Shown: piece after piece, positions 1 to 9,727 of the stretch
Layout of the letters: each line of letters starts with the position of its first letter
Position numbering within the stretch: the stretch's first letter is position 1
Assembly: GCA_016870975.1 (NCBI GenBank)
Contig: VGAE01000009.1
Coordinates: 1-53,442 of the forward strand
DNA from: Actinomycetota bacterium
Lineage (GTDB): Bacteria; Actinomycetota; Actinomycetes; Nanopelagicales; Nanopelagicaceae
Direction: 5' to 3'
DNA length: 53,442 bases
Made by a program: the position numbers and the translations under genes
Notes under the pieces: generated by a model
What the model was told of the DNA's origin: nothing
Seen by the model: only the letters and a program-made list of their open reading frames with translations
Database searches by the model: none

Positions 1-187
1 GATTCGCGATGCGCTTGCCATGGTCCCCACACCAAAGATTGAAGTTCACCTATCAAATCCTCTTGCAAGGGAGGAGTTCCGACATACCTCAGTTGCTTCT
101 GGCGTTGTAAATGGAACTATTGCGGGGTTTGGAATCGATTCTTACCGGTTAGCCCTGCGTGCGCTTGTTGGCATATCAGCAAAGTAG
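1..187 (+). CDS. aroQ: 3-dehydroquinate dehydratase type II, C-terminal part (partial)
   Basis: Open at the left edge; the frame starting at base 2 reads through to TAG at 185-187. The 61 visible residues contain EVHLSN followed by REEFRH, the conserved substrate-binding stretch of type II dehydroquinases, and a GFG turn before a C-terminal helix. The enzyme dehydrates 3-dehydroquinate in the shikimate pathway in the cytoplasm. It sits 44 bases before efp; shikimate genes upstream of efp are usual in Actinobacteria. The N-terminal tyrosine/arginine catalytic loop is outside the window. Confidence 0.9.
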   Translation, partial: IRDALAMVPTPKIEVHLSNPLAREEFRHTSVASGVVNGTIAGFGIDSYRLALRALVGISAK

Positions 188-214
188 CTTCGCAATTTAG
201 ATTTTTCGACTTCT

Positions 215-220
215 AAAGGT
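215..220 (+). promoter_or_regulatory. ribosome binding site of efp
   Basis: AAAGGT lies 11 bases before the ATG at 232. It fixes the efp start and marks efp as a gene with a real leader. A TAGATT box at 198-203 could be its -10, but this is weak. Confidence 0.5.
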
Positions 221-231
221 AATCTGCGAGC

Positions 232-792
232 ATGGCAACTACAAACGATCTCAAAAATGGCATGACGCTTGATATTGATGGACAGCTTTGGAACGTTGCC
301 GAATTTCAACATGTCAAACCAGGTAAAGGCCCCGCCTTCGTGCGAACAAAACTCAAAAATGTTCTCTCTGGCAAGGTAGTCGAAAAGACTTTTAACGCAG
401 GTGTAAAGGTTGAAGTTGCAATCCTTGAAAAGCAAGAGATGCAATTTTTGTACAAAGATAATGCTGGGTACATCTTTATGGATAACACAACTTTTGATCA
501 GGTGACAATACCTGAAGAGACTGTGGGCGAAAGTGCTAATTATCTTCTAGAAAATATGGAAGTGATAGTGGCGATTCATGAAGGCAACCCGCTATATGTC
601 GAGATGCCGCCTTCGGTTCCTCTGCGAATTATCTATACAGAACCTGGATTGCAAGGAGATAGATCATCCGCAGGCAGTAAACCAGCAACTCTCGAAACTG
701 GAATAAATATTCAAGTTCCACTATTCATAAAGCAGGATGAAGTCGTCCTTGTTGATACACGCACCGGCGATTATCTTGGGCGCGCAAACTAA
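232..792 (+). CDS. efp: translation elongation factor P
   Basis: EF-P of 186 residues, the usual length, with the three-barrel layout. It rescues ribosomes stalled at polyproline by entering the E site. The tip loop reads KPGKGPAF with Lys32. The PGKGP form of the loop is the actinobacterial type that is thought to work without beta-lysylation or rhamnosylation; no modification gene is visible here. The start ATG has an AAAGGT ribosome site. nusB begins directly after its stop codon, so the two are probably co-transcribed. Confidence 0.98.
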   Translation: MATTNDLKNGMTLDIDGQLWNVAEFQHVKPGKGPAFVRTKLKNVLSGKVVEKTFNAGVKVEVAILEKQEMQFLYKDNAGYIFMDNTTFDQVTIPEETVGESANYLLENMEVIVAIHEGNPLYVEMPPSVPLRIIYTEPGLQGDRSSAGSKPATLETGINIQVPLFIKQDEVVLVDTRTGDYLGRAN

Positions 793-1203
793 GTGAGCAC
801 TCGATCCAAAGCTCGAAAGGCAGCTCTTGATATTCTTTACGAGAGCGATATTAGAAATATCTCGCCCTTAGTAATTTTGAAAGAGCGCGAATCCGATATC
901 GAATTTGTTATTCGAGATTTTACGAAGAAGCTTGTGATTGATACCGCTGAAAATCGCGAACGAATAGATGAAATTATCCTCATGCGCGCCAAAGGCTGGG
1001 CGATAGATCGAATGCCAGTTGTCGATAGGAACATACTCAGACTTGCAACGCAAGAGCTCCTATTTGATAAAAGCATACCTCACTCTGTCGTCATTGATGA
1101 GGCGGTAGAGCTTGCGAAATCTTTATCTACCGATGATTCTTCAGAGTATGTAAATGGAGTTCTTGGTGCGATCTACGAGGTAAAGGATGATGTAATTCAT
1201 TGA
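793..1203 (+). CDS. nusB: transcription antitermination factor NusB
   Basis: All-helical NusB of 136 residues. It binds NusE/S10 and boxA in rRNA antitermination. The N-terminal SKARKAALDILYESDI helix and the VVDRNILRLATQELL and HSVVIDEAVELAKSLS stretches are typical. The start is GTG directly after the efp stop, with no strong ribosome site, so translational coupling is likely. Its 3' end overlaps the convergent BldD effector-domain ORF by 7 bases. Confidence 0.97.
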   Translation: MSTRSKARKAALDILYESDIRNISPLVILKERESDIEFVIRDFTKKLVIDTAENRERIDEIILMRAKGWAIDRMPVVDRNILRLATQELLFDKSIPHSVVIDEAVELAKSLSTDDSSEYVNGVLGAIYEVKDDVIH

Positions 1204-1418
1204 TCCTTCACAGAAATAAGTAGGCCCCTCAATTCAAGGGTGGCAATCAAAGATTTATTGAGGAATCCCGTAACTGAGCGTAAGTTTTCAATATCACTAT
1301 TCCTTAGTGAAATTAGCTGAGCGTTCCAGTCGCCACGTGCAAGCTTGATACTCTGAGTTAAGTTCCTTATTGCCAGAGTCAGAGCGTCAGAGGAATCGGT
1401 TTTCCTTAAATTCCGCAA
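1197..1418 (-). CDS. BldD-type c-di-GMP-binding domain, separate ORF
   Basis: This 73-residue ORF matches the C-terminal effector domain of BldD. The c-di-GMP signature is complete: RGD, eight residues, then RNSD (RxD-X8-RxxD, codons 1337 to 1293). In BldD this domain dimerises around a c-di-GMP tetramer. It lies directly downstream of the DNA-binding half, shifted by -1. The frame is open back to 1436 (PWVVIDLRNL also aligns with BldD), but the only conventional start in frame is TTG at 1418. A perfect AAGGAGG with ATG at 1434 sits upstream in the wrong frame by one base. It may be a split gene, a frameshift mutation, or an artefact of a miscounted GGG at 1430-1432. It overlaps the nusB end by 7 bases. 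Confidence 0.8.
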   Translation of the reverse strand: MRNLRKTDSSDALTLAIRNLTQSIKLARGDWNAQLISLRNSDIENLRSVTGFLNKSLIATLELRGLLISVKDQ

Positions 1419-1426
1419 ATCAATAA

Positions 1427-1672
1427 CTACCCATGGTTATCCTCCTTCAGTGAGGGAGCCAAGGCGGATATTTGAGCACCATAAAAATCGAGAAGCTCGA
1501 TTGCTCGCTCTAATGTCAAGATTCGTGTGCCACGTTCGTGCGAACCAACTGCTCCGGCCTTCCATCGTCCTTGGCTTAACACCTCGACTCGCTTGAGAGT
1601 TAAACCAGCGCGCTCTCGCAGCTGACGAAGGCGATTTAGGGCGCTTCTGTATTCGGTACGCAATTCAGGCAT
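1427..1672 (-). CDS. bldD: BldD-type DNA-binding domain (HTH Xre), separate ORF
   Basis: 81 residues forming the N-terminal helix-turn-helix of BldD: RLRQLRERAGLTLKRVE, then SQGRWKAGAVGSHERG, then LLDFYGAQISAL. In Streptomyces BldD this domain binds target promoters and is followed in one 167-residue chain by the c-di-GMP-binding domain. Here it ends after EDNHG at TAG (1427-1429), and the effector domain continues in the -1 frame. The location between nusB and pyrR on the opposite strand is that of Streptomyces bldD. The ATG at 1672 has no clear ribosome site; CATAAT (1698-1693 on the minus strand) is a possible -10. One extra G in the GGG at 1430-1432 would restore a single protein of about 158 residues. 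Confidence 0.85.
   Translation of the reverse strand: MPELRTEYRSALNRLRQLRERAGLTLKRVEVLSQGRWKAGAVGSHERGTRILTLERAIELLDFYGAQISALAPSLKEDNHG
1441..1447 (-). promoter_or_regulatory. perfect Shine-Dalgarno inside the BldD coding region
   Basis: On the minus strand AAGGAGG occurs in the last codons of the DNA-binding ORF, six bases before ATG at 1434-1432. That ATG opens only a four-codon frame (MGSY, TGA at 1422-1420), one base out of frame with the effector domain. Removing one G of the following GGG would make this ATG the start of the effector domain. The match to anti-SD is the best seen in the window. Confidence 0.6.
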
Positions 1673-1712
1673 CAGGGCTAGACGCTAGGGCAATTATGGG
1701 CAACTTTGAAAA

Positions 1713-1734
1713 ATCCACAGCAAACCGTGTGGAT
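1713..1734. promoter_or_regulatory. 7-bp inverted repeat in the bldD-pyrR intergenic region
   Basis: ATCCACA (1713-1719) and TGTGGAT (1728-1734) form a perfect dyad with an 8-base spacer, upstream of the PyrR hairpin and inside the divergent promoter region. It does not fit the Streptomyces BldD box. The half-sites resemble DnaA-box cores (7 of 9 positions), but nothing else here looks like an origin. The regulator is unknown. Confidence 0.4.
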
Positions 1735-1739
1735 GGTAT

Positions 1740-1784
1740 CCTTTGCCGACCTTTAATGAACCGTCCCGCGAGGCGGCAAAGGAG
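1740..1784 (+). promoter_or_regulatory. PyrR-binding RNA hairpin overlapping the pyrR ribosome site
   Basis: The 5' leader of pyrR folds into an upper stem CCGTC (1761-1765) with GGCGG (1772-1776) closing loop CCGCGA (1766-1771), which fits the PyrR anti-antiterminator loop CNGNGA. A lower stem pairs CCTTTG (1740-1745) with CAAAGG (1777-1782) and covers the Shine-Dalgarno AAAGGAG (1778-1784). There is no terminator hairpin between it and the ATG at 1791. Known precedent: Mycobacterium smegmatis PyrR represses translation through such a loop. UMP-bound PyrR would hide the ribosome site. Confidence 0.75.
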
Positions 1785-1790
1785 TTGTAA

Positions 1791-2336
1791 ATGTCTACCA
1801 TTATGTCCGAAAGTGACATAACTCGAGCGCTTCGCAGAATTGCTCACGAAATTTTAGAGCGGAATAATGGCGCGAAATCCTTAGTACTTCTAGGTATCCC
1901 TACGCGCGGCGCAACTCTGGCGCGCCGCCTGGCTAATTTGATTGGTGATTTGGAAGGCGAAGCTTGCTCGCTAGGAACGCTGGATACCACGCTTTATCGC
2001 GACGACCTACGCCTGCAATCTCCGAGATCATTGCTACCAACAGAGATTCCAAAGGAAGGGATCACGGATAGGAATATTGTTTTAGTTGATGATGTCCTCT
2101 ATTCGGGAAGAACTATCCGCGCCGCCCTTGATGCACTTTCTGAATTTGGTCGACCTAAAACCGTTCAATTGGCGGTTTTAGTCGATAGGGGACATCGAGA
2201 ATTGCCAATCAGAGCAGATTTTGTGGGAAAGAATTTACCGACCAGTCGAAATGAACGTGTGATGGTCAAAGTAGTTGAGATTGATGGTGTGGATGACGTG
2301 TCCATAGAGGGAAGCAAAATTGAAGGAAACAAATGA
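1791..2336 (+). CDS. pyrR: bifunctional pyr operon regulator / uracil phosphoribosyltransferase
   Basis: 181 residues. The PRPP-binding loop [12 protein letters not shown] lies at about 98-109, characteristic of PyrR. PyrR binds UMP and pyr mRNA, and has uracil phosphoribosyltransferase activity. It is first gene of the pyrimidine operon and has a PyrR-loop candidate in its own leader. The ATG at 1791 has AAAGGAG seven bases upstream; a second ATG at 1803 is less well placed. pyrB overlaps its stop by 4 bases. Confidence 0.97.
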   Translation: MSTIMSESDITRALRRIAHEILERNNGAKSLVLLGIPTRGATLARRLANLIGDLEGEACSLGTLDTTLYRDDLRLQSPRSLLPTEIPKEGITDRNIVLVDDVLYSGRTIRAALDALSEFGRPKTVQLAVLVDRGHRELPIRADFVGKNLPTSRNERVMVKVVEIDGVDDVSIEGSKIEGNK

Positions 2337-3268
2337 GCCAACACCTTCTTTCAATTTCTGATCTAACAAAATTGTCAGCGCTTCATATCCTAGATACGGC
2401 AGCAAATCTTGCTAAGGCGACAGAAACCATGATAAAGAAGTTACCCACGTTGCGGGGGCGGACGATTGTTAACTTGTTTTTCGAAGATTCAACGAGAACT
2501 AGAATCTCGTTTGAGGCCGCCGCAAAACGATTATCCGCGGATGTTATTAATTTTTCAGCAAAAGGCTCCTCGCTGAGTAAAGGCGAAAGCCTGAAAGATA
2601 CGGCGATCACCCTCCAAGCCATGGGTGCTGACGGCGTGGTTATCAGACATCCGGCCTCAGGCGCTCCAAAGAGATTAGCTGACCAAAAGTGGATGAGCGG
2701 AAGTGTCATCAACGCCGGAGATGGAACTCACGAACATCCAACACAAGCGCTGTTAGATGCTTTCACAATTCGAGAGCGATTGTTGGGGGGAGAAGGTGAT
2801 TTGCGGGGAATGCGCATTGCGATTGTCGGGGACATTCTCCATTCTAGGGTAGCTAGAAGCAATATTCTCCTCCTAAAGATGCTTGGAGCAGATGTAACAC
2901 TCATTGCCCCAGCAACTTTGCTTCCGGTAAATATCAATAATTGGGGGGTTGATGTCTCTTTTGACTTTGATAAAGAGATTTCTAGTTTTGATGTTGTAAT
3001 GATGTTGCGAGTTCAGCGAGAACGGATGGTGGAGTCCTTCTTTCCGAGCGAACGTGAATACGCTCGAAACTATGGTCTAAATTCTGAGAGATTATCAAAA
3101 CTAAAAGAAAAGGCCTTGGTTATGCATCCGGGGCCCATGAATAGAGGCTTAGAAATTTCGGCTGATGCTGCCGACAGTATTCACTCGGTCATACCAGAGC
3201 AAGTTAAGAATGGCGTCTTAGTTCGAATGGCAGTCTTGTACTTATTGTTGAGCGGAGAGCAATTATGA
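2333..3268 (+). CDS. pyrB: aspartate carbamoyltransferase catalytic subunit
   Basis: 311 residues, normal length. It joins carbamoyl phosphate and aspartate to give carbamoyl aspartate. The carbamoyl-phosphate loop STRTR is at 53-57, the mobile loop lysine in SLSKGES near 83, and HPTQ at 135-138. The ATG overlaps the pyrR stop (ATGA), with GAAGGA five bases upstream. No regulatory pyrI subunit follows; pyrC does, so control is probably at the PyrR leader rather than allosteric through PyrI. Confidence 0.98.
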   Translation: MSQHLLSISDLTKLSALHILDTAANLAKATETMIKKLPTLRGRTIVNLFFEDSTRTRISFEAAAKRLSADVINFSAKGSSLSKGESLKDTAITLQAMGADGVVIRHPASGAPKRLADQKWMSGSVINAGDGTHEHPTQALLDAFTIRERLLGGEGDLRGMRIAIVGDILHSRVARSNILLLKMLGADVTLIAPATLLPVNINNWGVDVSFDFDKEISSFDVVMMLRVQRERMVESFFPSEREYARNYGLNSERLSKLKEKALVMHPGPMNRGLEISADAADSIHSVIPEQVKNGVLVRMAVLYLLLSGEQL

Positions 3269-4527
3269 GTATTTCAACAAGGTTGATAAATCTACGTAAT
3301 CTGGAGGGTGGATACATCTCCATTTCGATAGAGAATGGATACTTCACAAATTCCAACAACTTGACGTCGAATGAAGAGGATTGTTCTGGATTAACGATAA
3401 TTCCGGGATTGGTCGACTTACATACACATCTTCGCGAACCAGGTTTTGAAGATGCCGAAACTATTCTCACGGGGTCACAAACAGCCGCAGCAGGTGGTTT
3501 CACCGCAGTTTCGGCAATGCCAAATACTGATCCGATTGCCGATACCGCTGGAGTCGTCGAACAAATCTATCGACTAGGTCAGACCCATGGGATATGTGAC
3601 GTTTTCCCAATTGGTGCGATAACTGTAGGTTCACGAGGGGAGCAACTAGCAGAAATTCGCGCCATGAACACGTCAGCGGCTCAGACAAGAATTTTCAGTG
3701 ATGACGGCAATTGTTTATCAAGTGCGATTCTGATGAGGCGAGCGCTCGAATATGTAAAAAGTTTTGATGGAGTTATCGCGCAGCATGCCCAAGATCCTCA
3801 GTTGACTGTAGATTCACAGGTAAACGAAGGAGTTATCTCTTCTCGCCTCGGGCTGAAAGGTTGGCCAGCGGTAGCCGAAGAGGCAATTATCGCAAGAGAT
3901 GTACTTCTCGCCGAACATGTGAAGAGCCGTTTACATATTTGCCATGTCAGCACAGCCGGAAGTGTGGAGATCATAAGATGGGCCAAGGCGCGAGGAATAC
4001 AAGTAACCGCAGAAGTCACGCCCCATCATCTTCTTTTAACTGAAGATTTAGTCGAAAATTACGATCCACTCTTTAAGGTAAATCCCCCTCTTCGTACGCA
4101 ACGAGATGTAGAGGCGCTCCGCTCCGCACTCGTAGACGGAACGATTGATGTAATTGCAACAGATCATGCACCCCACCCCATCGAGCGCAAGGAATGTGAG
4201 TGGGCTAACGCCGCCTTTGGAATGCTGGGTCTAGAGAGTGCGCTCTCGGTATCCTTCAAGGCAATGGTTGAGTCAAAGTTAATCCCACTTCCTAAACTAA
4301 TTGAAAAAATGAGCGTTCGGCCAGCTGAAATTGCTGGCTATAAAGATCATGGTTCAATTGAGGTTGGCAAACCTGCAAACTTCACATTAGTTAACTTCGA
4401 GAAGAATTGGGTATCAAGGCCACGCATGAGCAAGAGCAGTAACGATCCATATCTAGGTATGACGTTGCCAGTAATTGTTCAAGCCACTTACTTACGCGGT
4501 AGGAAGGTCTACAGCAGAAATGGGTAA
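3265..4527 (+). CDS. pyrC: dihydroorotase, class I
   Basis: 420 residues. It cyclises carbamoyl aspartate to dihydroorotate. Metal-binding HTH is at 53-55 in [13 protein letters not shown], and the catalytic Asp is at about 300 in ATDHAPH. The long, class I form fits a gene beside pyrB. It overlaps pyrB by 4 bases (ATGA) and carA starts within its last codons. Confidence 0.98.
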   Translation: MSISTRLINLRNLEGGYISISIENGYFTNSNNLTSNEEDCSGLTIIPGLVDLHTHLREPGFEDAETILTGSQTAAAGGFTAVSAMPNTDPIADTAGVVEQIYRLGQTHGICDVFPIGAITVGSRGEQLAEIRAMNTSAAQTRIFSDDGNCLSSAILMRRALEYVKSFDGVIAQHAQDPQLTVDSQVNEGVISSRLGLKGWPAVAEEAIIARDVLLAEHVKSRLHICHVSTAGSVEIIRWAKARGIQVTAEVTPHHLLLTEDLVENYDPLFKVNPPLRTQRDVEALRSALVDGTIDVIATDHAPHPIERKECEWANAAFGMLGLESALSVSFKAMVESKLIPLPKLIEKMSVRPAEIAGYKDHGSIEVGKPANFTLVNFEKNWVSRPRMSKSSNDPYLGMTLPVIVQATYLRGRKVYSRNG

Positions 4528-5629
4528 GGCATTTTTAGTTCTTGATGACGGCAAGGTCTTCGAGGGCCAAGCATGGGGGGCTACCGGTGAAGGTTTTGGA
4601 GAGATAGTTTTTACGACTGGAATGACTGGTTATCAAGAGACGTTAACAGACCCCTCATATTTAAATCAGATAGTAGTTATGACCGCACCACATATCGGAA
4701 ATACCGGCATGAATGATGAAGATATGGAATCAAAGCGAATCTGGGTGAGTGGTTTTGTGGTCCGAGATCCTTCTCCGCTTGCTTCAAATTGGCGATCGAG
4801 AAGATCTCTCGAAGAGGATTTAATAAGTGGTGGAGTCGTAGGTATATCTGGAGTAGATACCAGGGCAATTACGCTTCATATAAGGGAACGTGGCGCGCTC
4901 CGCACCGGGATTTTCTCGGGCGCTGATTTATCTAGAGAAGATATGGTTACGAAAGTTCGTAAAACAGCGCCGATGACTGGAGCGTATCTCGTAGATAAAG
5001 TTTCAACTAGAAGTGAAACTCTGGTACCAAGCCTTAGCTCTGTCGATTTTAGAGTAGCTGCTTTTGACCTTGGCATCAAGGCAGCGACTCCAGCAAATTT
5101 CTCACGTAGAGGAATCGAAACACACGTCCTACCTTTCGATACCTCATTTGAAGAGATTGAATCGAAGGGATTTGATGGAATATTTCTCTCTAATGGTCCG
5201 GGGGATCCTGTGACGATGAATGAAACTGTTGAAACTATTCGCAAGGCTCTCTCCTCAGGTATGCCAGTTTTTGGAATCTGCTTCGGCCACCAAATTTTAG
5301 GTCGAGCACTCGGTTTTGATACATATAAACTCCGTTTCGGTCATCGCGGAATTAATCAACCGGTATACAACCGTCTTAAAGATCGCGTCGAAATAACCGC
5401 TCATAATCATGGTTTTGCCGTTGACGCTCCGAAAGATGGCGATTTCGCAACAGTTTTCGGTAGCGGCATGGTCTCGCATGTGAATCTAAATGATGGTGTT
5501 GTCGAAGGCCTTCACATGAAGGATGTTCCCGCTTTCTCAGTTCAGTATCACCCTGAAGCAGCTGGCGGCCCACATGATGCCAACGATCTATTTGATGTAT
5601 TCACAGAAACTTTGCGTAAAAATGCCTAG
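4520..5629 (+). CDS. carA: carbamoyl-phosphate synthase small (glutaminase) subunit
   Basis: 369 residues from ATG 4520 ([11 protein letters not shown]), the family start; an in-frame ATG at 4475 inside pyrC would add an unrelated extension. The N-terminal CarA domain is followed by a class I glutamine amidotransferase domain with nucleophile Cys254 in GICFGHQ, and YHPEA carries the His/Glu pair. It feeds ammonia to CarB. It overlaps pyrC and carB by 8 bases each. Confidence 0.97.
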   Translation: MGKAFLVLDDGKVFEGQAWGATGEGFGEIVFTTGMTGYQETLTDPSYLNQIVVMTAPHIGNTGMNDEDMESKRIWVSGFVVRDPSPLASNWRSRRSLEEDLISGGVVGISGVDTRAITLHIRERGALRTGIFSGADLSREDMVTKVRKTAPMTGAYLVDKVSTRSETLVPSLSSVDFRVAAFDLGIKAATPANFSRRGIETHVLPFDTSFEEIESKGFDGIFLSNGPGDPVTMNETVETIRKALSSGMPVFGICFGHQILGRALGFDTYKLRFGHRGINQPVYNRLKDRVEITAHNHGFAVDAPKDGDFATVFGSGMVSHVNLNDGVVEGLHMKDVPAFSVQYHPEAAGGPHDANDLFDVFTETLRKNA

Positions 5630-8600
5630 AGATCTAACCATTAAAAGCGTGATGGTGATTGGAAGTGGTCCAATCGTTATCGGTCAAGCTTGCGAATTTG
5701 ATTACTCGGGAACACAGGCCTGTCGAGTTCTGCGCTCTGAAGGCATTCGAGTTATTCTCGTTAACAGCAACCCAGCAACAATTATGACGGACCCAGAATT
5801 TGCTGACGCAACCTATATTGAACCAATCACCCCGGAATATCTCGAGGACATAATTTCTAAAGAAAGACCAGATGCGCTGCTCGCAACTCTAGGTGGACAA
5901 ACTGCATTGAATGCCGCTATGAAGTTGGATGAATTTGGAATCCTCGAAAAATATCAAGTTCGGCTTATAGGGGCTGACATCCCGGCTATTAAGCGCGGAG
6001 AGAATCGGCAAGAATTTAAATCTATTGTAGAAAAAGTTGGTGGTGAATCGGCAAGATCTCGAATATGTCATTGCCTAGATGATTGCGTGATCGCTGCGAA
6101 GGAGTTGAGCTACCCAGTTGTCGTCAGGCCGTCATTTACCATGGGAGGGCTCGGAAGCGGAATTGCCAGAGATGAAGATGAATTGAAACTTATTGCAGGC
6201 GCGGGTTTGCACTATAGCCCAGTAAGCGAGGTTCTCCTCGAGGAGTCAATCATTGGTTGGAAGGAGTTTGAGTTAGAAGTGATGCGTGATCACAAAGATA
6301 ACGTCGTGATCGTATGCAGTATCGAAAACTTGGATCCAATGGGAGTTCATACGGGCGACTCAATCACTGTCGCTCCAGCGCTTACTCTTACCGACGTCGA
6401 ATTTCAGAAGTTGCGCGATCTCTCTATCTCAATTATCCGCGAAGTTGGAGTAGCTACGGGAGGCTGCAATATCCAGTTTGCCGTGAATCCGCGAAATGGG
6501 CGGATCATTGTTATTGAAATGAATCCTAGAGTCTCCAGAAGTAGCGCGCTGGCATCCAAAGCTACTGGGTTTCCGATAGCAAAGATTGCGTCGAAACTTG
6601 CAATTGGATACTCCTTAGACGAGATCCCCAATGACATAACGAAGAAGACGCCTGCTTCTTTTGAACCAACTCTTGATTACATCGTCGTCAAGATCCCCAG
6701 GTTTGCATTTGAAAAATTCCCCGAAGCTGACCCACGACTAACAACAACTATGAAAAGTGTTGGCGAATCAATGGCAATTGGGAGGTCTTTTTTGGAGGCG
6801 CTCCAAAAGGCGATGCGCTCAGTAGATAAACGGGGCTGTGAATTTGATTGGACCCCTATCATGAATAAGGAGCAATTGCTTCAAGCAATTAAAACACCCA
6901 CCGAGAATCGGTTACGACAGTGTCAACAAGCGCTTTATTTAGGCGCCACATTAACGGAAATTTACAATGAAACTGGCATAGATCCCTGGTTTCTTGCTCA
7001 ACTTGTAAGACTAAATGAAATTGCCACAAATCTAATTCAGGTATCAGAGCTGACTATTGATGAATTAAGGACTGCGAAGCGCGCCGGATTCTCAGATGAG
7101 CAAATAGCCAGACTACGATCTTACACTCGAGAGGAAATTCATGGACTACGAGTTAAGAATGGTATTCGGCCAGTTTACAAAACGGTTGATACTTGCGCTG
7201 GAGAATTTGAAGCTTTAACTCCTTACCATTATTCGACATACGATCAAGTATCAGAAGTTCGACCAAGAACTAAAGCAGCAGTAATTATCTTGGGAAGCGG
7301 GCCAAATAGAATCGGGCAGGGAATTGAATTCGATTATTCATGCGTGCAAGCATCATTTGCCTTAAAGGATGCGGGATACGAAACCATCATGATTAATTGC
7401 AATCCTGAAACGGTATCGACTGACTATGACACTTCCGACCGCCTTTATTTTGAACCGCTTACGTTAGAGGATGTTTTGGAGGTAATAGACGCGGAGACCG
7501 CAGCTGGGCCGGTATTGGGAGTCATCACACAGCTCGGGGGCCAAACACCGCTAAGTCTCGCCGCAGGTTTAGCAGCTGAAGGCGTGAAAATTCTAGGTAC
7601 GCCACACGAGGCCATTCATCGTGCCGAAGATCGCAGGGCATTTGGAGAGATTCTAGTAAGTGAAAATCTATTAGCTCCGGAGTTTGGAACGGGCAAAACG
7701 TTTGCAGAGGCGGAGATTATTGCCGAGAGAGTTGGCTATCCCGTGCTCGTTCGACCATCTTTCGTATTAGGAGGTCGAGGTATGGAAATTGTTTACGATG
7801 GGACGCAATTAGCCGAATTCATAACAAAGGCAACTGAGATAAATCCTGAGCACCCGGTACTAATCGACAGGTTTCTGGATAACGCGATTGAGGTTGATGT
7901 TGATGCACTCTTTGATGGACATGAGCTGTATCTCGCGGGCGTAATGGAGCATATAGAAGAGGCTGGAATTCACTCTGGGGATTCGGCTTGCGTAATTCCA
8001 CCACAATCTATTTCAGATGGAATGCTACGCGATATCTTTAAAGCCACTGAAAAGTTGGCTCGATCGATTGGTGTACTTGGGCTGATAAACATTCAATATG
8101 CAATTTCCGATAATCGTTTGTTTGTCTTGGAGGCAAACCCAAGAGCATCAAGAACGGTGCCATTTGTAAGTAAGGCAACTGGGGTACTGGTGGCAAAGGC
8201 CGCCGCTTTAATCTCGGTTGGAAAGACAATTTCGGAACTGCGCGAAGAAGGAAAATTGCCTCAATCCACTTCGGGAGCGAGTAAGGGAATTGCCGTGAAG
8301 GAAGCGGTACTACCTTGGAATAGATTTAGAAGAGTCGATGGCAAAAGTGTGGATTCAGTGTTGGGTCCAGAAATGAAATCGACGGGCGAAGTAATGGGGA
8401 TAGCAAATGACTTTGGTAGCGCTTTTGCCAAAAGTCAGATCGCTTCATTTGGTCCCTTGCCGCAAAATGGCAAAATTTTCATCTCGCTAGCCGATAAGGA
8501 TAAAGTGCATTCACTTGATTCTGTACGCGCTTTGTACAATTTAGGTTTCGAACTCTATGCAACTGAAGGAACTGGAAGATTCCTCTCAGATCACCAGATA

Positions 8601-8876
8601 CTCTCTCGATGGGTGCGCAAGCATCACGAGTTGAATGTCGGCGATCAAATAGATGCCGTCTCATTTATCGAGAGCGGTGAAATATCGCTCGTAGTAAATA
8701 CTCCATTCGGAAGGGATACGCGTCAAGATGGTTGGCTAATTCGAAGCGCCGCAGTATCACGAGGGATTTCTTGCATTACCACCATCCCTGGATTGAAAGC
8801 GGCAGTTTCCGGAATCAAAGCGCTACAGGGGAACCATATTAAGGTTAAATCTCTTCAAGATTGGACTGTCTCGTGA
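5622..8876 (+). CDS. carB: carbamoyl-phosphate synthase large subunit
   Basis: 1084 residues from ATG 5622 ([17 protein letters not shown]). The open frame runs back to 5523, but the upstream part is carA read in another frame. Two homologous ATP-grasp halves each begin with a GSGP-IGQ-FDYS motif ([16 protein letters not shown] and [15 protein letters not shown]). A C-terminal MGS-type allosteric domain follows. It makes carbamoyl phosphate from bicarbonate, two ATP and ammonia for both pyrimidines and arginine. It overlaps carA by 8 bases; pyrK starts at its stop. Confidence 0.98.
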   Translation: MPRDLTIKSVMVIGSGPIVIGQACEFDYSGTQACRVLRSEGIRVILVNSNPATIMTDPEFADATYIEPITPEYLEDIISKERPDALLATLGGQTALNAAMKLDEFGILEKYQVRLIGADIPAIKRGENRQEFKSIVEKVGGESARSRICHCLDDCVIAAKELSYPVVVRPSFTMGGLGSGIARDEDELKLIAGAGLHYSPVSEVLLEESIIGWKEFELEVMRDHKDNVVIVCSIENLDPMGVHTGDSITVAPALTLTDVEFQKLRDLSISIIREVGVATGGCNIQFAVNPRNGRIIVIEMNPRVSRSSALASKATGFPIAKIASKLAIGYSLDEIPNDITKKTPASFEPTLDYIVVKIPRFAFEKFPEADPRLTTTMKSVGESMAIGRSFLEALQKAMRSVDKRGCEFDWTPIMNKEQLLQAIKTPTENRLRQCQQALYLGATLTEIYNETGIDPWFLAQLVRLNEIATNLIQVSELTIDELRTAKRAGFSDEQIARLRSYTREEIHGLRVKNGIRPVYKTVDTCAGEFEALTPYHYSTYDQVSEVRPRTKAAVIILGSGPNRIGQGIEFDYSCVQASFALKDAGYETIMINCNPETVSTDYDTSDRLYFEPLTLEDVLEVIDAETAAGPVLGVITQLGGQTPLSLAAGLAAEGVKILGTPHEAIHRAEDRRAFGEILVSENLLAPEFGTGKTFAEAEIIAERVGYPVLVRPSFVLGGRGMEIVYDGTQLAEFITKATEINPEHPVLIDRFLDNAIEVDVDALFDGHELYLAGVMEHIEEAGIHSGDSACVIPPQSISDGMLRDIFKATEKLARSIGVLGLINIQYAISDNRLFVLEANPRASRTVPFVSKATGVLVAKAAALISVGKTISELREEGKLPQSTSGASKGIAVKEAVLPWNRFRRVDGKSVDSVLGPEMKSTGEVMGIANDFGSAFAKSQIASFGPLPQNGKIFISLADKDKVHSLDSVRALYNLGFELYATEGTGRFLSDHQILSRWVRKHHELNVGDQIDAVSFIESGEISLVVNTPFGRDTRQDGWLIRSAAVSRGISCITTIPGLKAAVSGIKALQGNHIKVKSLQDWTVS

Positions 8877-9727
8877 ACATTAATCCACGAGCTCGACAAA
8901 TCCAGTCAGAAGTAATTTTAAATAAGAAAATTGGCGCCTATAACCATATGGTCTTTGCAGTTGGTGAAATCGCCCAACACTCTCGCCCGGGAAATTTTGT
9001 TGCAATAGCCGTCGGTGGACCAAACTCTTCGATGATCCTTAGAAGAGCCTTTGCGATTTATCGAGTTAATGAAAAGAGCGCAACGGGTGGAACCTTAGAG
9101 TTAGTCGTAGCGGCTCATGGCTCGGGTAGTCGTTGGTTAAGTGAGAGGTCAATCGGAGAGAAGGTGGACCTAGTTGGTCCCTTAGGTTCGAGCTTTGGAA
9201 TCCCAACAGAATCAGTGAACACATTACTAGTTGGTGGTGGCTATGGATCGGCTCCACTCTTTGGTCTCGCTGAAGTTCTAAAGTCGAGATTATGTCGAGT
9301 GGATGTTGTAATCGGCGCATCAACAGCGGGCAAAATTTATGCGCCATTAGATGGAAAGCGTTCGGTTTCGACCATGACGATAACTACGGAAGATGGAAGC
9401 GCCGGCTCACGTGGGAAAGTGACAGATTTCCTTCCTGAGATCATTGAAAGATTCAATGTAGAAGTTGTCTACTCCTGCGGACCGATGGGAATGCTCAAGG
9501 CGGTAAATGAAATAACGGAGAAATTTAAAATAGTTCACCAATGTGCAGTTGAAGAGTCAATGGCATGCGGGATAGGTGTTTGCATGACCTGTGTGATTCC
9601 ACTAAGGGGGGAGGATGGAATTATTCGCATGAGTAGGAGTTGCATCGAAGGTCCCGTCGTTGATGGATCTAGCGTTGTTTGGAGTGCGCCAAGAAGTATT
9701 CCGGAAGGAACGTTGGGGGCCTCCTAA
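8873..9727 (+). CDS. pyrK: dihydroorotate dehydrogenase B, electron-transfer subunit
   Basis: 284 residues from GTG 8873, which overlaps the carB stop as GTGA; an in-frame TTG at 8861 is less likely. The FAD-binding RRAFAIY and an NAD-binding GGGYGSAPL are present. The [2Fe-2S] cysteines are Cys232, Cys237, Cys240 and Cys257. It passes electrons from PyrD to NAD. Together with pyrD it shows a cytosolic class 1B system rather than the membrane quinone-linked class 2 enzyme. Confidence 0.96.
   Translation: MNINPRARQIQSEVILNKKIGAYNHMVFAVGEIAQHSRPGNFVAIAVGGPNSSMILRRAFAIYRVNEKSATGGTLELVVAAHGSGSRWLSERSIGEKVDLVGPLGSSFGIPTESVNTLLVGGGYGSAPLFGLAEVLKSRLCRVDVVIGASTAGKIYAPLDGKRSVSTMTITTEDGSAGSRGKVTDFLPEIIERFNVEVVYSCGPMGMLKAVNEITEKFKIVHQCAVEESMACGIGVCMTCVIPLRGEDGIIRMSRSCIEGPVVDGSSVVWSAPRSIPEGTLGAS

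Noticed and set aside
1425-1445. Programmed -1 frameshift joining the BldD halves
   Set aside because: The perfect Shine-Dalgarno upstream could stimulate slipping, but no X-XXY-YYZ heptamer is present and GGG to TGG re-pairing is poor; kept only as a minor possibility.
1713-1734. Replication origin with DnaA boxes
   Set aside because: Only two imperfect cores, no AT-rich unwinding region, and no dnaA, dnaN or gyrase genes nearby.
1756-1821. Small ORF from ATG 1756 in the pyrR leader
   Set aside because: No ribosome site, and the bases are explained by the PyrR hairpin and the pyrR start.
5523-5621. Upstream extension of carB
   Set aside because: It is carA read out of frame; the family start [16 protein letters not shown] lies at 5622 with an 8-base overlap as in the rest of the operon.
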